A stretch of 64,000 nucleotides of DNA, from positions 322,718-386,717 of the forward strand of contig VXAY01002875.1 in NCBI GenBank assembly GCA_013399855.1. The letters are read 5' to 3'. This stretch comes from Oxyruncus cristatus. Its lineage: Eukaryota > Chordata > Aves > Passeriformes > Cotingidae. Under the pieces are notes generated by a model, which was not told the origin of the DNA, did no database searches, and saw only the letters and a list, made by a program, of their open reading frames with translations. Shown one piece after another: positions 24,201 through 35,415 of this stretch. The translations under genes and the position numbers were made by a program. The number at the start of each line of letters is the position of its first letter. Within the stretch, counting starts at the first letter, position 1.

Positions 24201-27200
24201 AGACTTCTGTGCCTGTGCTGTCAGTGCTGAAGTCACTGGAGTTTTCTAGTGGAAAACAAGTTTGGAAGTAAGCTGTTTCCTGTAGCTTAGAAACTGAGAC
24301 AGGAATAACCATATGCCTCTGAAACTGGAATAAAGGTAGCAGTGTTTTGATAGTGAAAACTTGGGTCCTGTAAAAGTTTACGATAAATGCTTGCATTTTT
24401 CTAAATTTTTAGACTTGACATGGGTGGATATTTTCAATATCTAAGATGCACCTTTATTTTTTCAGAGCTTCTTTTATTCACGAAAGAATTTCATGAAGCC
24501 TTCTCACCAGGAGTACCCACATAGGAATTTCCAGGAGGAAGTAGAGTTTCTTAATGAAATTTTCCCAAGTAAGTTCATGAAACTTCAGCAAAGTTTTACA
24601 GGTTGTGTGAGGGGTTGATGTTACATGAGAAGTGACAAGCAGTACAATAGGTACAGGCTGCCAGGCCATGCATTCAGCAGTCCTTGCATAAAAATCAAGA
24701 GCTATTTACTGAATTTCTGCCACTAGCTTGCCAAGATCAAAATGTAAATCATAGTAAGCTTGACATTTAGCACCTTGTGTTAACTGGGGTCACCCTCAGG
24801 CTTCTAAATGGAGTGTACTAAATCACTCTGCAGCTTTCACTAACCCTAAAAGCCCTATTCAAAAGCTAGGACAGTAATTTAAACTAACTAATACACTTAA
24901 GACAAATGTGAGCTTTTCTCAGAAAAGTCACTGTGCCAAAAATTGAATTTAAACATCTAATAAAATTTAAAACTTACAAGAAGAATCTTAAGTTTTAAAT
25001 ATCAGCAGAAAAGGTTTTTTTTGAAGGAACGTGGAAGCTGTGGTACTCATGTGAGTTATCTGAAAATAATGCTATTCATAAATGTACTTAATAGAGGCTT
25101 AAGAGTACTAGAGTTTCTCTCTGTGCATAGCAGAAGCTGTAATCTGAATTTCCTGCTAGTAGGCTCTGAGCTGGGGTGTCCAGACCTACTTCTGAAGGAA
25201 CCTCCTTTTCTGATTATTAACTTCACATTCCTGAAGCTAAATGCTGGGTTATTTGACACAGATGCTGACTGTATCAGTGAACCTCATGGGGTTCTGTGAA
25301 AACTTCTGTCTTTAAATATGAGATGAATGTAATGTTTTTCATAAATGTTCAGCTGTGATACATTAACTGGAGACTTTTTGTCTTGTCTAGATGGAGCAGC
25401 TTATTGCATGGGGCGTATGAATTCTGATTGCTGGTATGTATGTGAAGAGTTTGAAGTCTTTGGGGCTTACAATAGAACTTGGTGCTTTTAATATATATTA
25501 TATATGTGATCTGTACTTTCCATAGGTACCTGTACACTCTGGATTTCCCAGAGAGTCGGATATCCAATCAGCCTGATCAGACACTGGAAATTCTGATGAG
25601 TGAGCTTGACCCAGTAGTTATGGACCAGTTCTACATGAAAGATGGTGTTACTGCAAATGATGTCACTCGTGTATGTTTGCTTGAAAACTAATAATTTTGG
25701 GGAATAGTGGAAATTGGGCAGCAAAATGCTTCATTTAATTACCATTTAATAGAAGGTTTATTTTGTGGTAGGAAAGATTTAATAGAAAGTGTCAGGTTAA
25801 TGCTTTGGGGGTGAAATGGATTTAACTCTAGAATGTTTTGGGGAACATAACTTCACATTTTCAATGCCTCTGCTTTAGTGTATTGAAAGGAGCAGTATGC
25901 AGTGCTTTGGATGATTGAATGCTTTTCCTCTAAAAAATGGAGTAGGAATAAAACGACAACTTGAGTAACTTTGACTGAAGGATGTGGGTTATGAGGAGTA
26001 AGGGTTAGACTGAAGATAATGAATCCAAAGGTTATCTAGGTGTCAAAATCAAGGAGCCATTTGGATGGGGGGAAGCGCAGACTTGCGGTCTAAGCATAAC
26101 TTGATGGTTATGCCTCCTACCCTTTTTCCAAATGGGAAAGTCCTGTGACATGAACAAATTTCTCTGACAACTGACTTCATCTTGTTTTGTGTCTTAGGCT
26201 TTGATTCTCTTATTTGCTATTTAGAACTGGCTGTACCTCAGGTATTATGTGGAAATTAAAGTGCTTGGGATTGCACTTTTATTCTAGAGTATAAAGCAGT
26301 ATATCCTTACTCTGGGGTAAATGTAAATATCCTTTATTTCAGCAGCAAAAGCAATTGTTTTAGAACTCTAACCTTTTCCCTTGTCTTGGATGCATGCAGC
26401 TTGGTTCTTTAAGAGACAGTGTGATAAATTACTGAGTGACAAGCTGCATACAAGTTATTTGGTGATAGGATGCAAAGCAAGTTCATCTACAGTGGTACAA
26501 ATTATCAAACTGACTTGTTCTGGTGTCCTGCCCCCTAAATGTTGGTTCTACCTTTGAGTGAAATCTAAACAAGTGTACGGATGTATCATAAACTGAGTTG
26601 TTTAATTCTAACTTCTGTTTCAGATGAGTGGAATTCGTGACCTGATACCAGGTTCTGTTATTGATGCTACAATGTTCAATCCTTGTGGGTATTCAATGAA
26701 TGGGATGAAATCGGATGTAAGTTTTACACTCATTGATAATTAGCATACTGATAATTAAAGTAAATAATAAATATTTGGTGGTAACAATACTTTTTTTTCA
26801 GGGAACTTACTGGACTATTCACATCACTCCAGAACCAGAGTTTTCTTACGTTAGTTTTGAAACAAACATAAGTCAGACCTCTTATGATGACCTGATTAGA
26901 AAAGTTGTAGAGGTTTTCAAGCCAGGAAAATTTGTGACAACCCTCTTTGTTAATCAGGTGAGTTTTCTTGCTTTAGCTTGTCAGCTTATGAAATGCACAC
27001 ACACAAAAATAAAGCAAAGGTAGAGATTTTTAGTGGAGATTAAGTTTCTAGTTTACCTCCATATTTGGATAGTAGTTTCTTTGGAAAGTAAAAATACTCT
27101 TCACTATTGCTTTGGCATATACTAGATCTGATCTCCAGAGTTCTTCAGAAATACTAAGATGAGACAACCCAGTCTCAATATTCTAATGACTTCCTGTGCA

Positions 27201-28059
27201 GTTCTTTATAGGCATAATTTCTTGCTTTGGCACTTCTCTGGATTTGCCTCCAGCTGTCAGTTGTAGAGCTGCTGCTATTAATGGTGATCCTGCCAGCTAT
27301 CATAGAACCATAGAATGTTTTGGGTTGGAAGAGGCCTTAAAGATCACTTAGTTCCAGCCCCCCTGCCATGGGCAGATATGCCTTTCACTAGTCCAGCTTG
27401 CTCAGAGCCCCATCTGCAATGGCCTTAAACAATTCCCAGAATGGGACATCCACAGCCTCTGTGGACTAACTGTTCCAGTGCCTCACTACTCTCACAGCAG
27501 TGAATTTCTATCCAATATCTAGTCTGAACCCCACCCTCTTTCAGTTAAAAGCCATTCCCCCTTGTCACCACATGCCCTTGTTAAAATGTCCCTCTCCAGC
27601 TGTTTTGTAGCCCCTTTAAGCAGCCTTCCAGTACCTGAAAGGTCCCCCACCAGCCTTCTCTTCTCCAGGCTGAAAAACCCCAACTCCTTTCAGCCTGTCT
27701 CTGTAGGAGAGGTGCTCCATCCCCTGTAAGGGTTTGCAGCATCACATGTAGGGAGCAGAATTGCTGCCTGGGAATGAAACTTCCTGCAGCACTGTCAGGC
27801 ACAGATTTGAAGCATGTTGGTAATAAGTATCACAAGAACTACATAAGAAATACATGGTATGCTAGTCCATCTTCAAATGCCAGTTTAAAAATAACTTCTT
27901 TACCTTTTTGTTTTCTAGAGCTCTAAATGTCGCACAGTGTTTTCCTCTGCCCAGAAGATTGAAGGGTTTAAACGTCTTGATCACCAGATTGCCCAATTCA
28001 GTGATTACAATTTTGTTTTTACCAGTTTTACAAAAAATCGCCAGCAACAGCACAGTTGA
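12191..28059 (+). CDS. AMD1: AMD1 coding span, S-adenosylmethionine decarboxylase proenzyme
   Basis: The enzyme decarboxylates S-adenosylmethionine to give the aminopropyl donor for spermidine and spermine; it is cytosolic and rate-limiting for polyamines. Nine coding exons were placed by reading frame, splice sites and protein match. Family landmarks are present: HFFEGTE with the two catalytic glutamates (Glu8/Glu11, human numbering) in exon 1; the self-cleavage site Glu67-Ser68 in LSESSMF, whose serine becomes the pyruvoyl cofactor (exon 3); Cys82 in LKTCGTT; the putrescine-site Asp174/Glu178 region in SELDPVVMD (exon 6); Ser229 in GYSMNG (exon 7); His243 in TIHITPEPE (exon 8). Adding the about 46 coding bases expected in the gap gives about 336 residues against 334 in human; the two extra fall at the N terminus (MKESGAHFF). 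The reading frame is intact in all visible exons, so the gene looks functional. Confidence 0.97.
12261..12722. other. Assembly gap, 462 N
   Basis: Run of undetermined bases that hides the 3' part of AMD1 coding exon 1 and the start of intron 1. It sits in the GC-rich island, where sequencing drop-out is common. The run length may be an estimate. Confidence 1.
13077..13288. promoter_or_regulatory. Cluster of E-boxes and CCAAT boxes in AMD1 intron 1
   Basis: Two CACGTG E-boxes (13077-13082 and 13283-13288) flank two CCAATGGG elements (13148 and 13194, about 46 bases apart) in the downstream half of the CpG island. AMD1 is a known MYC target in mammals. This could be an intronic enhancer or a second start site; the sequence alone does not decide. 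Confidence 0.45.
13460..13522 (+). mobile_element. CR1 LINE, very short 3' end
   Basis: About 60 bases matching the terminal block of the CR1 copy at 3728-3967 (ggaactagatgatctttaag), followed by the attctgtaattctg tail. Only the 3' UTR end remains. Confidence 0.75.
19242..19274. repeat. Short inverted repeat in AMD1 intron 1
   Basis: TTAATGTGGA (19242-19251) and TCCACATTAA (19265-19274) are perfect reverse complements around a 13-base T-rich loop. No function is known; it may be a chance hairpin. Confidence 0.6.
22245..22331 (+). CDS. AMD1: AMD1 coding exon 2
   Basis: Acceptor tttacag, donor gtaagc. Translates to [19 protein letters not shown] and on to AYVLS, matching human residues 38-66. 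The second half is conserved; the first half carries several changes (Ile for Ser38, Lys for Ile42, Glu-Asn for Lys-Asp, His for Gln, Leu for Ser50), more than elsewhere in the protein. It is 87 bases long and ends two bases into the Ser66 codon. Confidence 0.93.
23845..23971 (+). CDS. AMD1: AMD1 coding exon 3, with cleavage site
   Basis: Acceptor ttttttacag, donor gtaagg, 127 bases. Its first full codon is Glu67, followed by Ser68, the residue turned into the pyruvoyl group during autocatalytic processing. It also carries the catalytic Cys82 (LKTCGTT) and ends with GFDSIQ at a codon boundary. Nearly identical to the mammalian sequence. Confidence 0.97.
24466..24568 (+). CDS. AMD1: AMD1 coding exon 4
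   Basis: Acceptor ttttttcag, donor gtaagt, 103 bases. Encodes [15 protein letters not shown], then [19 protein letters not shown]. Ends one base into the next Asn codon. Confidence 0.97.
25391..25433 (+). CDS. AMD1: AMD1 coding exon 5
   Basis: Micro-exon of 43 bases, acceptor tgtctag, donor gtatgt. Encodes [14 protein letters not shown] plus two bases of a Trp codon. The frame joins cleanly to exons 4 and 6. Confidence 0.96.
25526..25670 (+). CDS. AMD1: AMD1 coding exon 6
   Basis: Acceptor tccatag, donor gtatgt, 145 bases. Runs from [11 protein letters not shown] to TANDVTR and includes [11 protein letters not shown], which holds the acidic residues of the putrescine activation site (Asp174, Glu178 in human). 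Confidence 0.97.
26624..26716 (+). CDS. AMD1: AMD1 coding exon 7
   Basis: Acceptor ctgtttcag, donor gtaagt, 93 bases (31 codons). Encodes [18 protein letters not shown] then [13 protein letters not shown]. Ser229 (GYS) takes part in processing. Human has Glu where this copy has Met at the first position. Confidence 0.97.
26802..26957 (+). CDS. AMD1: AMD1 coding exon 8
   Basis: Acceptor ttttcag, donor gtgagt, 156 bases (52 codons). Runs from [14 protein letters not shown] to [10 protein letters not shown]. Contains His243, which promotes ester formation in self-cleavage, and Glu256 of the putrescine site by family numbering. Confidence 0.97.
27301..27735 (-). mobile_element. CR1 LINE, 3' part, in AMD1 intron 8
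   Basis: Minus-orientation CR1 3' region: starts with the reversed tail (catagaatg...ttgggttggaagaggcc) and continues through the segment with ctctccaggctgaaa. It lies in the last AMD1 intron, antisense to the gene, where no CR1 poly(A) signal would affect the host transcript. Confidence 0.9.
27919..28059 (+). CDS. AMD1: AMD1 coding exon 9 and stop
   Basis: Acceptor ttttctag, 46 codons and TGA at 28057-28059. Runs from [18 protein letters not shown] to TKNRQQQHS. The glutamine-rich end matches the mammalian C terminus. The same frame stays open past the stop (see the readthrough tail). Confidence 0.97.
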   Translation, partial: SSKCRTVFSSAQKIEGFKRLDHQIAQFSDYNFVFTSFTKNRQQQHS

Positions 28060-28437
28060 TTAAGAATGAAGAAAAAGCGCAAAAAGAAATCCCATAGAGA
28101 AGGTGGTGGTTGCTTTCTAGTTAATGATTCAGGGGGCCATGTTTTCCACTCCCACCACCTTGTAGTTGTGGAAAGCCCTAGGTGTAATCTTAGTATAACC
28201 ATTTTGAATTGTATGCATTATTATATCAAGGAGTTAGGTATCTTGCATGAATGCTCTCTTCTGTGTTTAGGTACTCTATGCCACTCTTGCTGTGAAATTG
28301 AAGTGCATGTAGAAAAATCTTACTGTATGAAACTTTACAACACTTGTAAAAATGATTCAGGTAGAATTACACACAATATAGTTTTTCTCCAGGTATCACC
28401 AAAAATTCCCCACAGACAAGGCTTTCGTCCTCATTAG
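28060..28437 (+). CDS. AMD1: AMD1 readthrough tail, in-frame extension after the stop
   Basis: Directly after TGA the AMD1 frame stays open for 125 codons to TAG at 28435-28437. It begins LRMKKKRKKKSHREGGG, is basic at first, then Cys/His-rich, and ends KIPHRQGFRPH. Work on mammalian AMD1 (Yordanova and colleagues, 2018, from memory) described rare readthrough of this stop into a conserved tail of about 127 codons, where ribosomes stall near the end and queue, limiting how much enzyme each mRNA gives. Position, frame and length agree here. A 125-codon open stretch is unlikely by chance in an AT-rich 3' UTR (about 0.3% if stops were random at 3/64). Function in birds is inferred. Confidence 0.8.
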   Translation, partial: LRMKKKRKKKSHREGGGCFLVNDSGGHVFHSHHLVVVESPRCNLSITILNCMHYYIKELGILHECSLLCLGTLCHSCCEIEVHVEKSYCMKLYNTCKNDSGRITHNIVFLQVSPKIPHRQGFRPH

Positions 28438-30051
28438 ACTTGAGCCTCAACCTACTCACTGGGGACAGTTCTCTGTTAAACTGTCGCTTTGTTTTTGTTT
28501 GGTTTGTTTTCATCTATGTTGTGATTTCAGTCTAAAACAGTTTTTGACAAACTTCTATGATTTCTAATGAAACTGATTCTTAATTAACACTTTCATGTTT
28601 GGAGAAAGTCCTTAAAACAGTTACAAGTTGTTTTGCTACTACAGGTGGTGGTTGATTTATTTTTAAATCAGACTGACTTTTCATGCTCTAATAAGGCTTA
28701 TAGGAATTTGCTCAGCTATACTTTAGCACTGGGCTAATACATTGGTCTTTCACCTTTAGTAACTTGGATATCGGTACTAGTGCAGGCTAAAATTCATCTT
28801 GCCTTAATGCTCATTTATCTGTCCACAACCCCAAGCTGTCACACTGCTACACAATGACAGAATTTGAAGAAGGTCCAAGTCTTGATTGGGGGAAGAGCAG
28901 AGCCAGAATGCAAGTGCTTTGGCATAGTTGTGTGACAGCTTTGCAAAGTGCACGTTCATGTTGGCACCAGACATTTTCTGTCCTAATCACCTGTTATGTC
29001 AGACTGAGAAGTTGGTGCTTTTGAGCACTGGCAGGTAGATGTAGTGGAGGAGTGGAATTTGCCAGTCTGGATGTGTTGATTGGTTTGGATTATTCTCAGT
29101 AAAATCTGTGACCTACTACTCCTGACTGTAAAGAGTGCTTCTAAACTGGTCCAGCGTCTCTCCATTTTGTTGTTCCAAGCAAAGCTAATGCCTCTATCTT
29201 GTGACAGTCCTGTGCCATTGTTGTGCATGTGACTTATGTTGTATTTGAGTGTTGTGACTTCATCTGTTTTTTCCTCCCTAATTGCTAAGGTGGTTCCTCT
29301 TACTGTGACTTGAGGGCATTAAGTGAAGGCATAGAACAAGAACTGTCTGGGACATCTGGACAGCAGTGAAGTAGAATGCTATTCATGGAGCATGAATAAG
29401 TCACTTCAATGGGTATTGACTAAAATGCAGGCTTTAAAGAGCTGGCACACTTTCAGCTATGTTTGCAAATACTGGGATTTTAACAGCTGTGAAACCAGCA
29501 TGTTAACTACAAAATTGAGATTATTTTTCCCCTCTTGTCCTTGCAATGTTTTGACTCTTTCTGGTTTGATGCAATGGTTTTTTTGTTCCTTCCATAGTTA
29601 TAAATGAAGCACTTTTTCAGTGCTTCTAAACTGAAGTCTACTTGGTTAGAAATCAAGTGGTTGGAACATTTGGATTTTTTTTTTATATATTTTAAGCATA
29701 TTATTGATGTTCTTTACCAATATTACCAATTACATGCTGTAAATGGCACTAAAGCTTCTTGGTGTTTATATTGAGGACCAATATTTGTGGTTTTTTTGTT
29801 CTTACATTGTCCCAATTGACCTGACATTGGTTGGCTTGAGGTCCTTTAAGTAGACTGAGGATCCCTTTTCAAGTAATACCAAAATACACATTTTTAAAAA
29901 AGAAGCATAAGCCTCGGCTATAAAAATGAAAGCTGTTGAATGGGTTATTGAACTATCTGGGTGATCAGGATGGGGGGAGTATGGTGTTTATAATTTCTGT
30001 GGTGTTAGACTTTGATCATTTAAAAATATCTGTACCACAACTTAACGCTTC

Positions 30052-30057
30052 AATAAA
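30052..30057 (+). promoter_or_regulatory. AMD1 poly(A) signal
   Basis: AATAAA about 2.0 kb after the stop, followed by a G/T-containing stretch (gttcgc, ttgttcgcagtg). It is the best candidate for the main cleavage site. Confidence 0.7.
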
Positions 30058-30089
30058 AGTTCGCTTAAATTGTTCGCAGTGATGATCCA

Positions 30090-31330
30090 GTAATTCTACC
30101 CTTAACTGTTTTCATGCCTTATGGTACCAAATGGTTTAATTCTGAAATAGATTTATGTCCTTTTTGTCCTAATTTACTTCAAATTTGCTTTGCCCTTGTA
30201 GCGGATGCATCTCCACTGTTAGCACATCGGTAGTTTAAAATGAGGCAGTATGTCAGACAGATGAAAATGTTACGCTGTTATTGAGGCTAAAACTTTTTCT
30301 AAATGAACACAAAAATTTCCCATCTTCATCTAACCTGTATTTCTTCTTCAGCATTAAATATTTTAAATAGTCCTCTGAATTCAGACAGCTCCTGTTTCTA
30401 AATAAAAAAACCTGGTGTACATTTAGGTTACTTAAGCTTAGACTGAGAGTTCAAGGTGAGGTTTGTCTCTTAGAACAAAGGAGGCATGTCTCTGGATAGT
30501 AATCTAGACCAGAAACTAGTGGCTACCCATGTCACTGCTAAGCAGATGCAACCAGCATAACTGAAGATCCCTTGTGTTCATGTGATTTACTCCTACAGGA
30601 ATAGTAGCTGCAGTTTATTCTCAAAGCTCTAACAATGCTGATATCCCCCAAAGTCACCTAAGTAGGGAAAAGTTGTGTTAGTATTGGAGCTCTAACACCT
30701 TCAAACTGTTCAGTTCTGAATACAGGTTTCATTAGTCACCCAGCATCTAATCTGTGATGTTATATGTTTCTAATTGTGCTCTGGATATTAAATAGTAACT
30801 TCCAGTTATTTCAAGTACTTAAGATGGTTGAAAGTGACCAACTAACTCCTCTATGAAAATAAGAAATTCCAACTTGCAACATCAAGAGATCCTGTCTAAC
30901 AATCTCAGCTGTAACAAGTTAACAGTAATCTACCTCTGAAGAACTGTTTTCTAGACTGACCTCCATATACTGAAGATTCATTTTCATGTTTTTCTATTTT
31001 AACTCACTAACCTGACATTTTCAGGTTTCATGTGAAATTACTTGTCATCTTCACATTTTTTTACCTCAATGTCCTTAAATAATGCTCCTTTACCCCTTTT
31101 CCTGTAAAGGGTGCTGATAGCTGACCTTAGAATGTGGTGTTTACATAATTCTATCCATTACAGCAATACAAATGCAAAGCTTCCTCTAGTTATTAGCTGC
31201 TTGATATTTGTATTTCTCATAAATCAGTGGAGGAAATGGCACTGGCTGCAAGTCCACATGCCCGCTTAATTTCTGTGAATAGATCAATCGAATAGCTACT
31301 CTAAATGGGTAGGAAAGACTTTCTGTAGAT
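30090..31330. other. Intergenic, no gene seen
   Basis: AT-rich spacer after AMD1. Apart from a possible distal poly(A) signal at 30401 nothing was recognised. Confidence 0.6.
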
Positions 31331-31334
31331 AATT

Positions 31335-33040
31335 TACTGTCAGATGACAGCCAAAGGAGCACTAAGCAACAAAAAGAGGGCTAAGGAAGATCTCCATCCT
31401 TTACTGGATGTGGGGGGGAACATGGTGGCAAAGGGTGAGGAAAAAGCTGAGGTACTTAATGCCTTCTTTACCTCAGTCTCTAAAATAGGAGCTTTTGCTC
31501 TCTGGATACCCAGTCCCCTGATATGGAAGACAGGGACTGGAATCAAGCCTCCCATAATCCAGGAGGAAAGGGTTACTGACTTGCTACACCACTTAGACAC
31601 ACACAAACAAGTCTATGTGGTCAGAAGGGATCCACAGTACAAGGGTACTGAGGGAGCTGGTGAAAGACTTCACCAAGCCATTTTCAATCATTTTAGCAGC
31701 AGTCTTGGGCAGGTCCTAGTTGGCTGGAAGGTAGCAAACATGATGCCCATCTACAAGGGCCAGGAGGAGGATCTGGGTAATTGTGGGCATGTCAGGCTGA
31801 CCTTGATGCCAGGGAAGGTCATGGAGCAGATCATCTTGAGCTTTGTCACAGGGCATGTACAGGACAACCAGGTGCAGACAAGCATGGGTTTGTGAATGGC
31901 AGGTCCTGCTTGACCAGCCTGATCTCCATCTATGACAAGGTGACCTGCATAGTAGATGAGGGAAAGGTTGTGGATGGTGTTGTTCTGGACTTCAGTGAAG
32001 CCTTTCGTGCTGTGTCCCACACCGTTCTCCTGGAGAAACTGACTGCTTATGGCTTGTATGGATGCACTGTTTGCTGGGTAAAAATCTGGCTGGAGGACCA
32101 GGCCTAGAGAGTGGTGGTGAATGGTGGTGATGGCTGGTCACTAGTGGTGTTCCCCAGGGCTCAGTGTTGGGGCTAGTCCTGTTGAGTATCTTCACTGATG
32201 ATCTGGATGATGGGATGGAGTGCTCCCTCCGTCAGCTCGCGGACTGCACCAAGTGGGGTGGGAATGTTGATATGCTGGAGAGTAAGAAGGTTCTGAAGAG
32301 GGATCTGGACAGCCTGGACTGATGGAGTTGAACAACACCGAGGACTGAGTTGTGCACTTGGGTCACCACAAGCCCAGGCAGTGCTACAGTCTGGGGAAAG
32401 AGTGGCTGGAAAGTGTCAGTGGAAAAGGACATGGTGATGCTAGTTGACAGCAGCTGAACATGAGCCAGCAGCATGCCCAGGTGGCCAAGAAAGCCAGTGG
32501 CTTCCTGGTTTGTATCACAAATTGTGTGGCCAGCAGGACTAGGGAAGTGGTTGTCCCTCTGTACTCAGCACTGGTGAGACCTGTGTACCTTGAGTACTGT
32601 GTTCAGTTTTGGGCCCCTCAGTACAAGAAAGACATCGAGGTGCTCCAGCAGCCAGAGAAGGGCAATGGAGCTGGAGTACAAGTCCAATGACACGTGGCTG
32701 AGGGAGCTGAGATTGTTTAGCCTGGAAAAAGGAGTTTTGGGGGGATCCTAATGCTTACTACAACTACCTGAAGGGAGGTGGGGGTTAGTCTCTTGTCCCA
32801 GATAACAAGTGGCCTCAGGTTGCCCTAAGGAAGTTTAGATGCAATATTAGGAAAATATTTCTTTATGGAAAGCGTGGTCAGGCCGTCCAGGGAAGTAGTG
32901 GAATCACTACACCCAGAAGTATTCAGGAAACATTTAGATGTAGCATCTGGGGACGTGGTTTAGTGGTGGACTCTAGTAGTGCTGGGTAAATGGTTGGACT
33001 ATGAGCTTAGACATCTTTTCCAGCCCTAACGGTTCTATGA
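31335..33040 (+). mobile_element. CR1 LINE with decayed ORF2 (reverse transcriptase) and 3' end
   Basis: Plus-strand CR1 copy of about 1.7 kb. Recognisable parts in order: LHPLLDVGGNMVAK and VLNAFFTSV (linker before the RT), the RT core (VVLDFSEAF at about 31977, [13 protein letters not shown] at about 32190), then LALFRP-type C-terminal sequence ([19 protein letters not shown] at about 32555) and the 3' UTR with a gttctatgaatcc end. Frameshifts and stops break the ORF. The catalytic FADD motif reads LADC, so it cannot encode an active enzyme. Confidence 0.9.
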
Positions 33041-33477
33041 ATCCCATCCAGTCCCACAGGCTTGTGAGGTGTAGCTTTTAATAGTCTCCAGCTTGATGCC
33101 ACCTGTAGTGTACGGACAACATCTCATTCCACAAGCTTTGCTACTATGTACAAAGACCTGTGTGATTGAGAGGAGACTGACTCAGTGAAGACTGACGTTC
33201 AGTGGGAGGCACTGACTATATCAGGGTTTTTTTCTGGTGCTCAGTCACCTGCTTGATTAAGCAGTCTTAAAACTGAACTTCGCTAGTTTAGTTTTATCTC
33301 TACCTAGGAAATGCTTTATATTTTCTTTTGATAGCCTGTCTTTCCTTCCATTTCTTGGGGACTTTCTGCACTTGAGCTCAGATTGGAGTGATGAGTGCTG
33401 GGGTCATGGTGTCCCAGGAAAAGAGATGTGATTAAAAAAGCAAATAGAAGCAATTGGAAGTCCAAGAACTGAATAAT

Positions 33478-33561
33478 GCTGGGGAGGCTCATCCCCTGGC
33501 AGGGGGTTTGAAACCAGATGATCTTTAAGGTCCCTTCCAACCCAAACCATTCTATGATTCT
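33478..33561 (+). mobile_element. CR1 LINE, short 3' end
   Basis: Terminal CR1 block (ccagatgatctttaaggtcc) with the ccattctatgattct end, close to the family consensus and thus fairly young. It is separate from the copy ending near 33040. Confidence 0.85.
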
Positions 33562-35194
33562 TAGACTGTGGAGACAGAGGGGGATGGGCAGACTGCAGGT
33601 AGCATGATTAGGGCAGGTAAGAGGATAAGGCAGTTGTGTGCCTGAGCTCCCTGATGTCATTTCAACACAGGGCAGAAATGGAGCTGCTGACACCAATCCT
33701 GGTATCAAGCCACTTGAATATGCATTAAAAGCCATGGGTTTTCAGTCCTAGACCTCTGCTGTACTGTGTTAATGCCAAAGAGATGAATCTGCTCTAGTAC
33801 TCAGATCTGAGTGGTTTGACTCTAGAAGCAGGTAGGTAGTGGCTGTCAGTCTGGCTGTTGTTTCGGTGGTGCAGGATTACTTATTGGCAGAGATGTTGAA
33901 GTTTCCCAACTGGGGTGGTGTAAGCTACCCTAGTGATAATCCCCAAAGCAATGCCATCAATAACTGAATGCACAAGGCTTGGAAAAAATGCTGAGGAAGA
34001 GTTCTTGAGGTGTGGAGTTCTCCCATGCTATACAGACAAAACTGCTATAGGTAGAAAAAATTGCTTCCAGACATATGTATAAGCTGAAGCCTGTTGAAGT
34101 ATTAGAGCCAAGCCTGTGGCCAAAGCCTAGAAAGAACAGGATGGTTCAGTGCTGACCTGTTACGCTCCCATGCAACCACAGTAATGGTAATTCAGTAGAA
34201 AGGTTAATGAACAACTGAGAAGCTGCTCACTTGCATGGAGCTAAGCAAAATGGACTTAGCTCACTTGGGGACTCGTGTCAAAGGGATGCAGAGAATCACC
34301 TGCATGATCTCAAACATACTCAAAAACCATTTGAATTTCAAATGTATGTACAGCTTCAATGTGAATGTACCTACAGGCAAGCCCTGGGAAGAGAACACAG
34401 GCATTAGGAAGATACTGAGACAGGTATTTCCTAGTAGTTTGTTCCACTGACTTTCAATTATGTGTTTAACCTCAGGTTAAGTTACACTTGCACTTTTTCA
34501 TCCTGCTTAATTTCATTCTATGAGATTACTGATGGTGTGGTCTGTGGGGTATTCTGCCAATTCCTTACGGTTCAGCCAAGCCTCTGCTGTCTGGGGGAGA
34601 CTGGATTAGGGTAAAAATTGCTTATAATGTTTGATGTAAGTATATTTCCTGACAACAAGGAAACACTGCTGGAAGTAAGGTTCAACCAAATTTCAAGTTA
34701 ACTGTTCAGTTTTCTTCTATTGCTTGTTAAACACTGTACTTACAATACCAGAGCTGCTGTTATATTTAATATATATAAAAAAAAATAGGCAGACCCTAGA
34801 GAGTCTTGCCTCTGCAGCTGCCTGAGAGCCGTATCGTTTTACAAGTGTTACATTCTCTATAACATGCTTAGTTCTGCCTTTGGCAACTGCTATTAATTTA
34901 AAATATATGTATACAACTAAAATATGTAAAGTCACATTTAGGAGCAAGTCCAGACATATGAATACCATAATCTCAGCATTCTTCATTCCTGTATTAGCCA
35001 GAACATGAATCCACATTTTTGTATCATAAAATTCCTAATTTGGGTACTTAACCTAATCACTAACTCCAGATTATGTCATTTATAGCATTCCTGTTATTTT
35101 CCCTGTGTCTTTTTCTAGATTATATTGATCCTCTCAGTCCATCACTCTTTCTCTTAAAATACTAAGATTCAAAAATAGCATGCAAGGCATCTGC
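33562..35194. other. Intergenic, no gene seen
   Basis: No exon, RNA gene or known repeat recognised. Short open frames (for example 34235-34450) have no motif. Confidence 0.55.
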
Positions 35195-35415
35195 AGAATC
35201 ATAGAATGGTTTGGATTGGAAGGGACCTTAAAGATCATATAGTTCCAACCCCTCTGCCATGTGCAGGGACACTTTCCACTAGACCAGGTTGCTCAGAGCC
35301 CCATCCAACCTGGCCTTGAACACTTGAGGGATGGGGCATCCACAACTTCCCTGGGCAACCTGCTCCAGTGTCTCACCACCCTCACAGTAAAGAATTTCTT
35401 CCTAATATCTAGGTC
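35195..35415 (-). mobile_element. CR1 LINE, 3' end fragment
   Basis: Minus-oriented CR1 tail: agaatcatagaatggtttgg, then the reversed terminal block and caccaccctcacagtaaag. It is 5'-truncated within the usual 3' region. Confidence 0.9.

Larger units (their letters stand above)
28060..30085 (+). other. AMD1: AMD1 3' UTR
   Basis: About 2.0 kb from the stop to just past the AATAAA at 30052-30057. The 3' end position is estimated. No repeat is inserted in it. The first 378 bases are the open readthrough tail. A further AATAAA at 30401-30406 could serve a longer form. Confidence 0.75.

Noticed and set aside
31344..32690. ORFs with reverse-transcriptase-like sequence as a host gene
   Set aside because: They are broken pieces of CR1 ORF2 with frameshifts and a lost catalytic motif.
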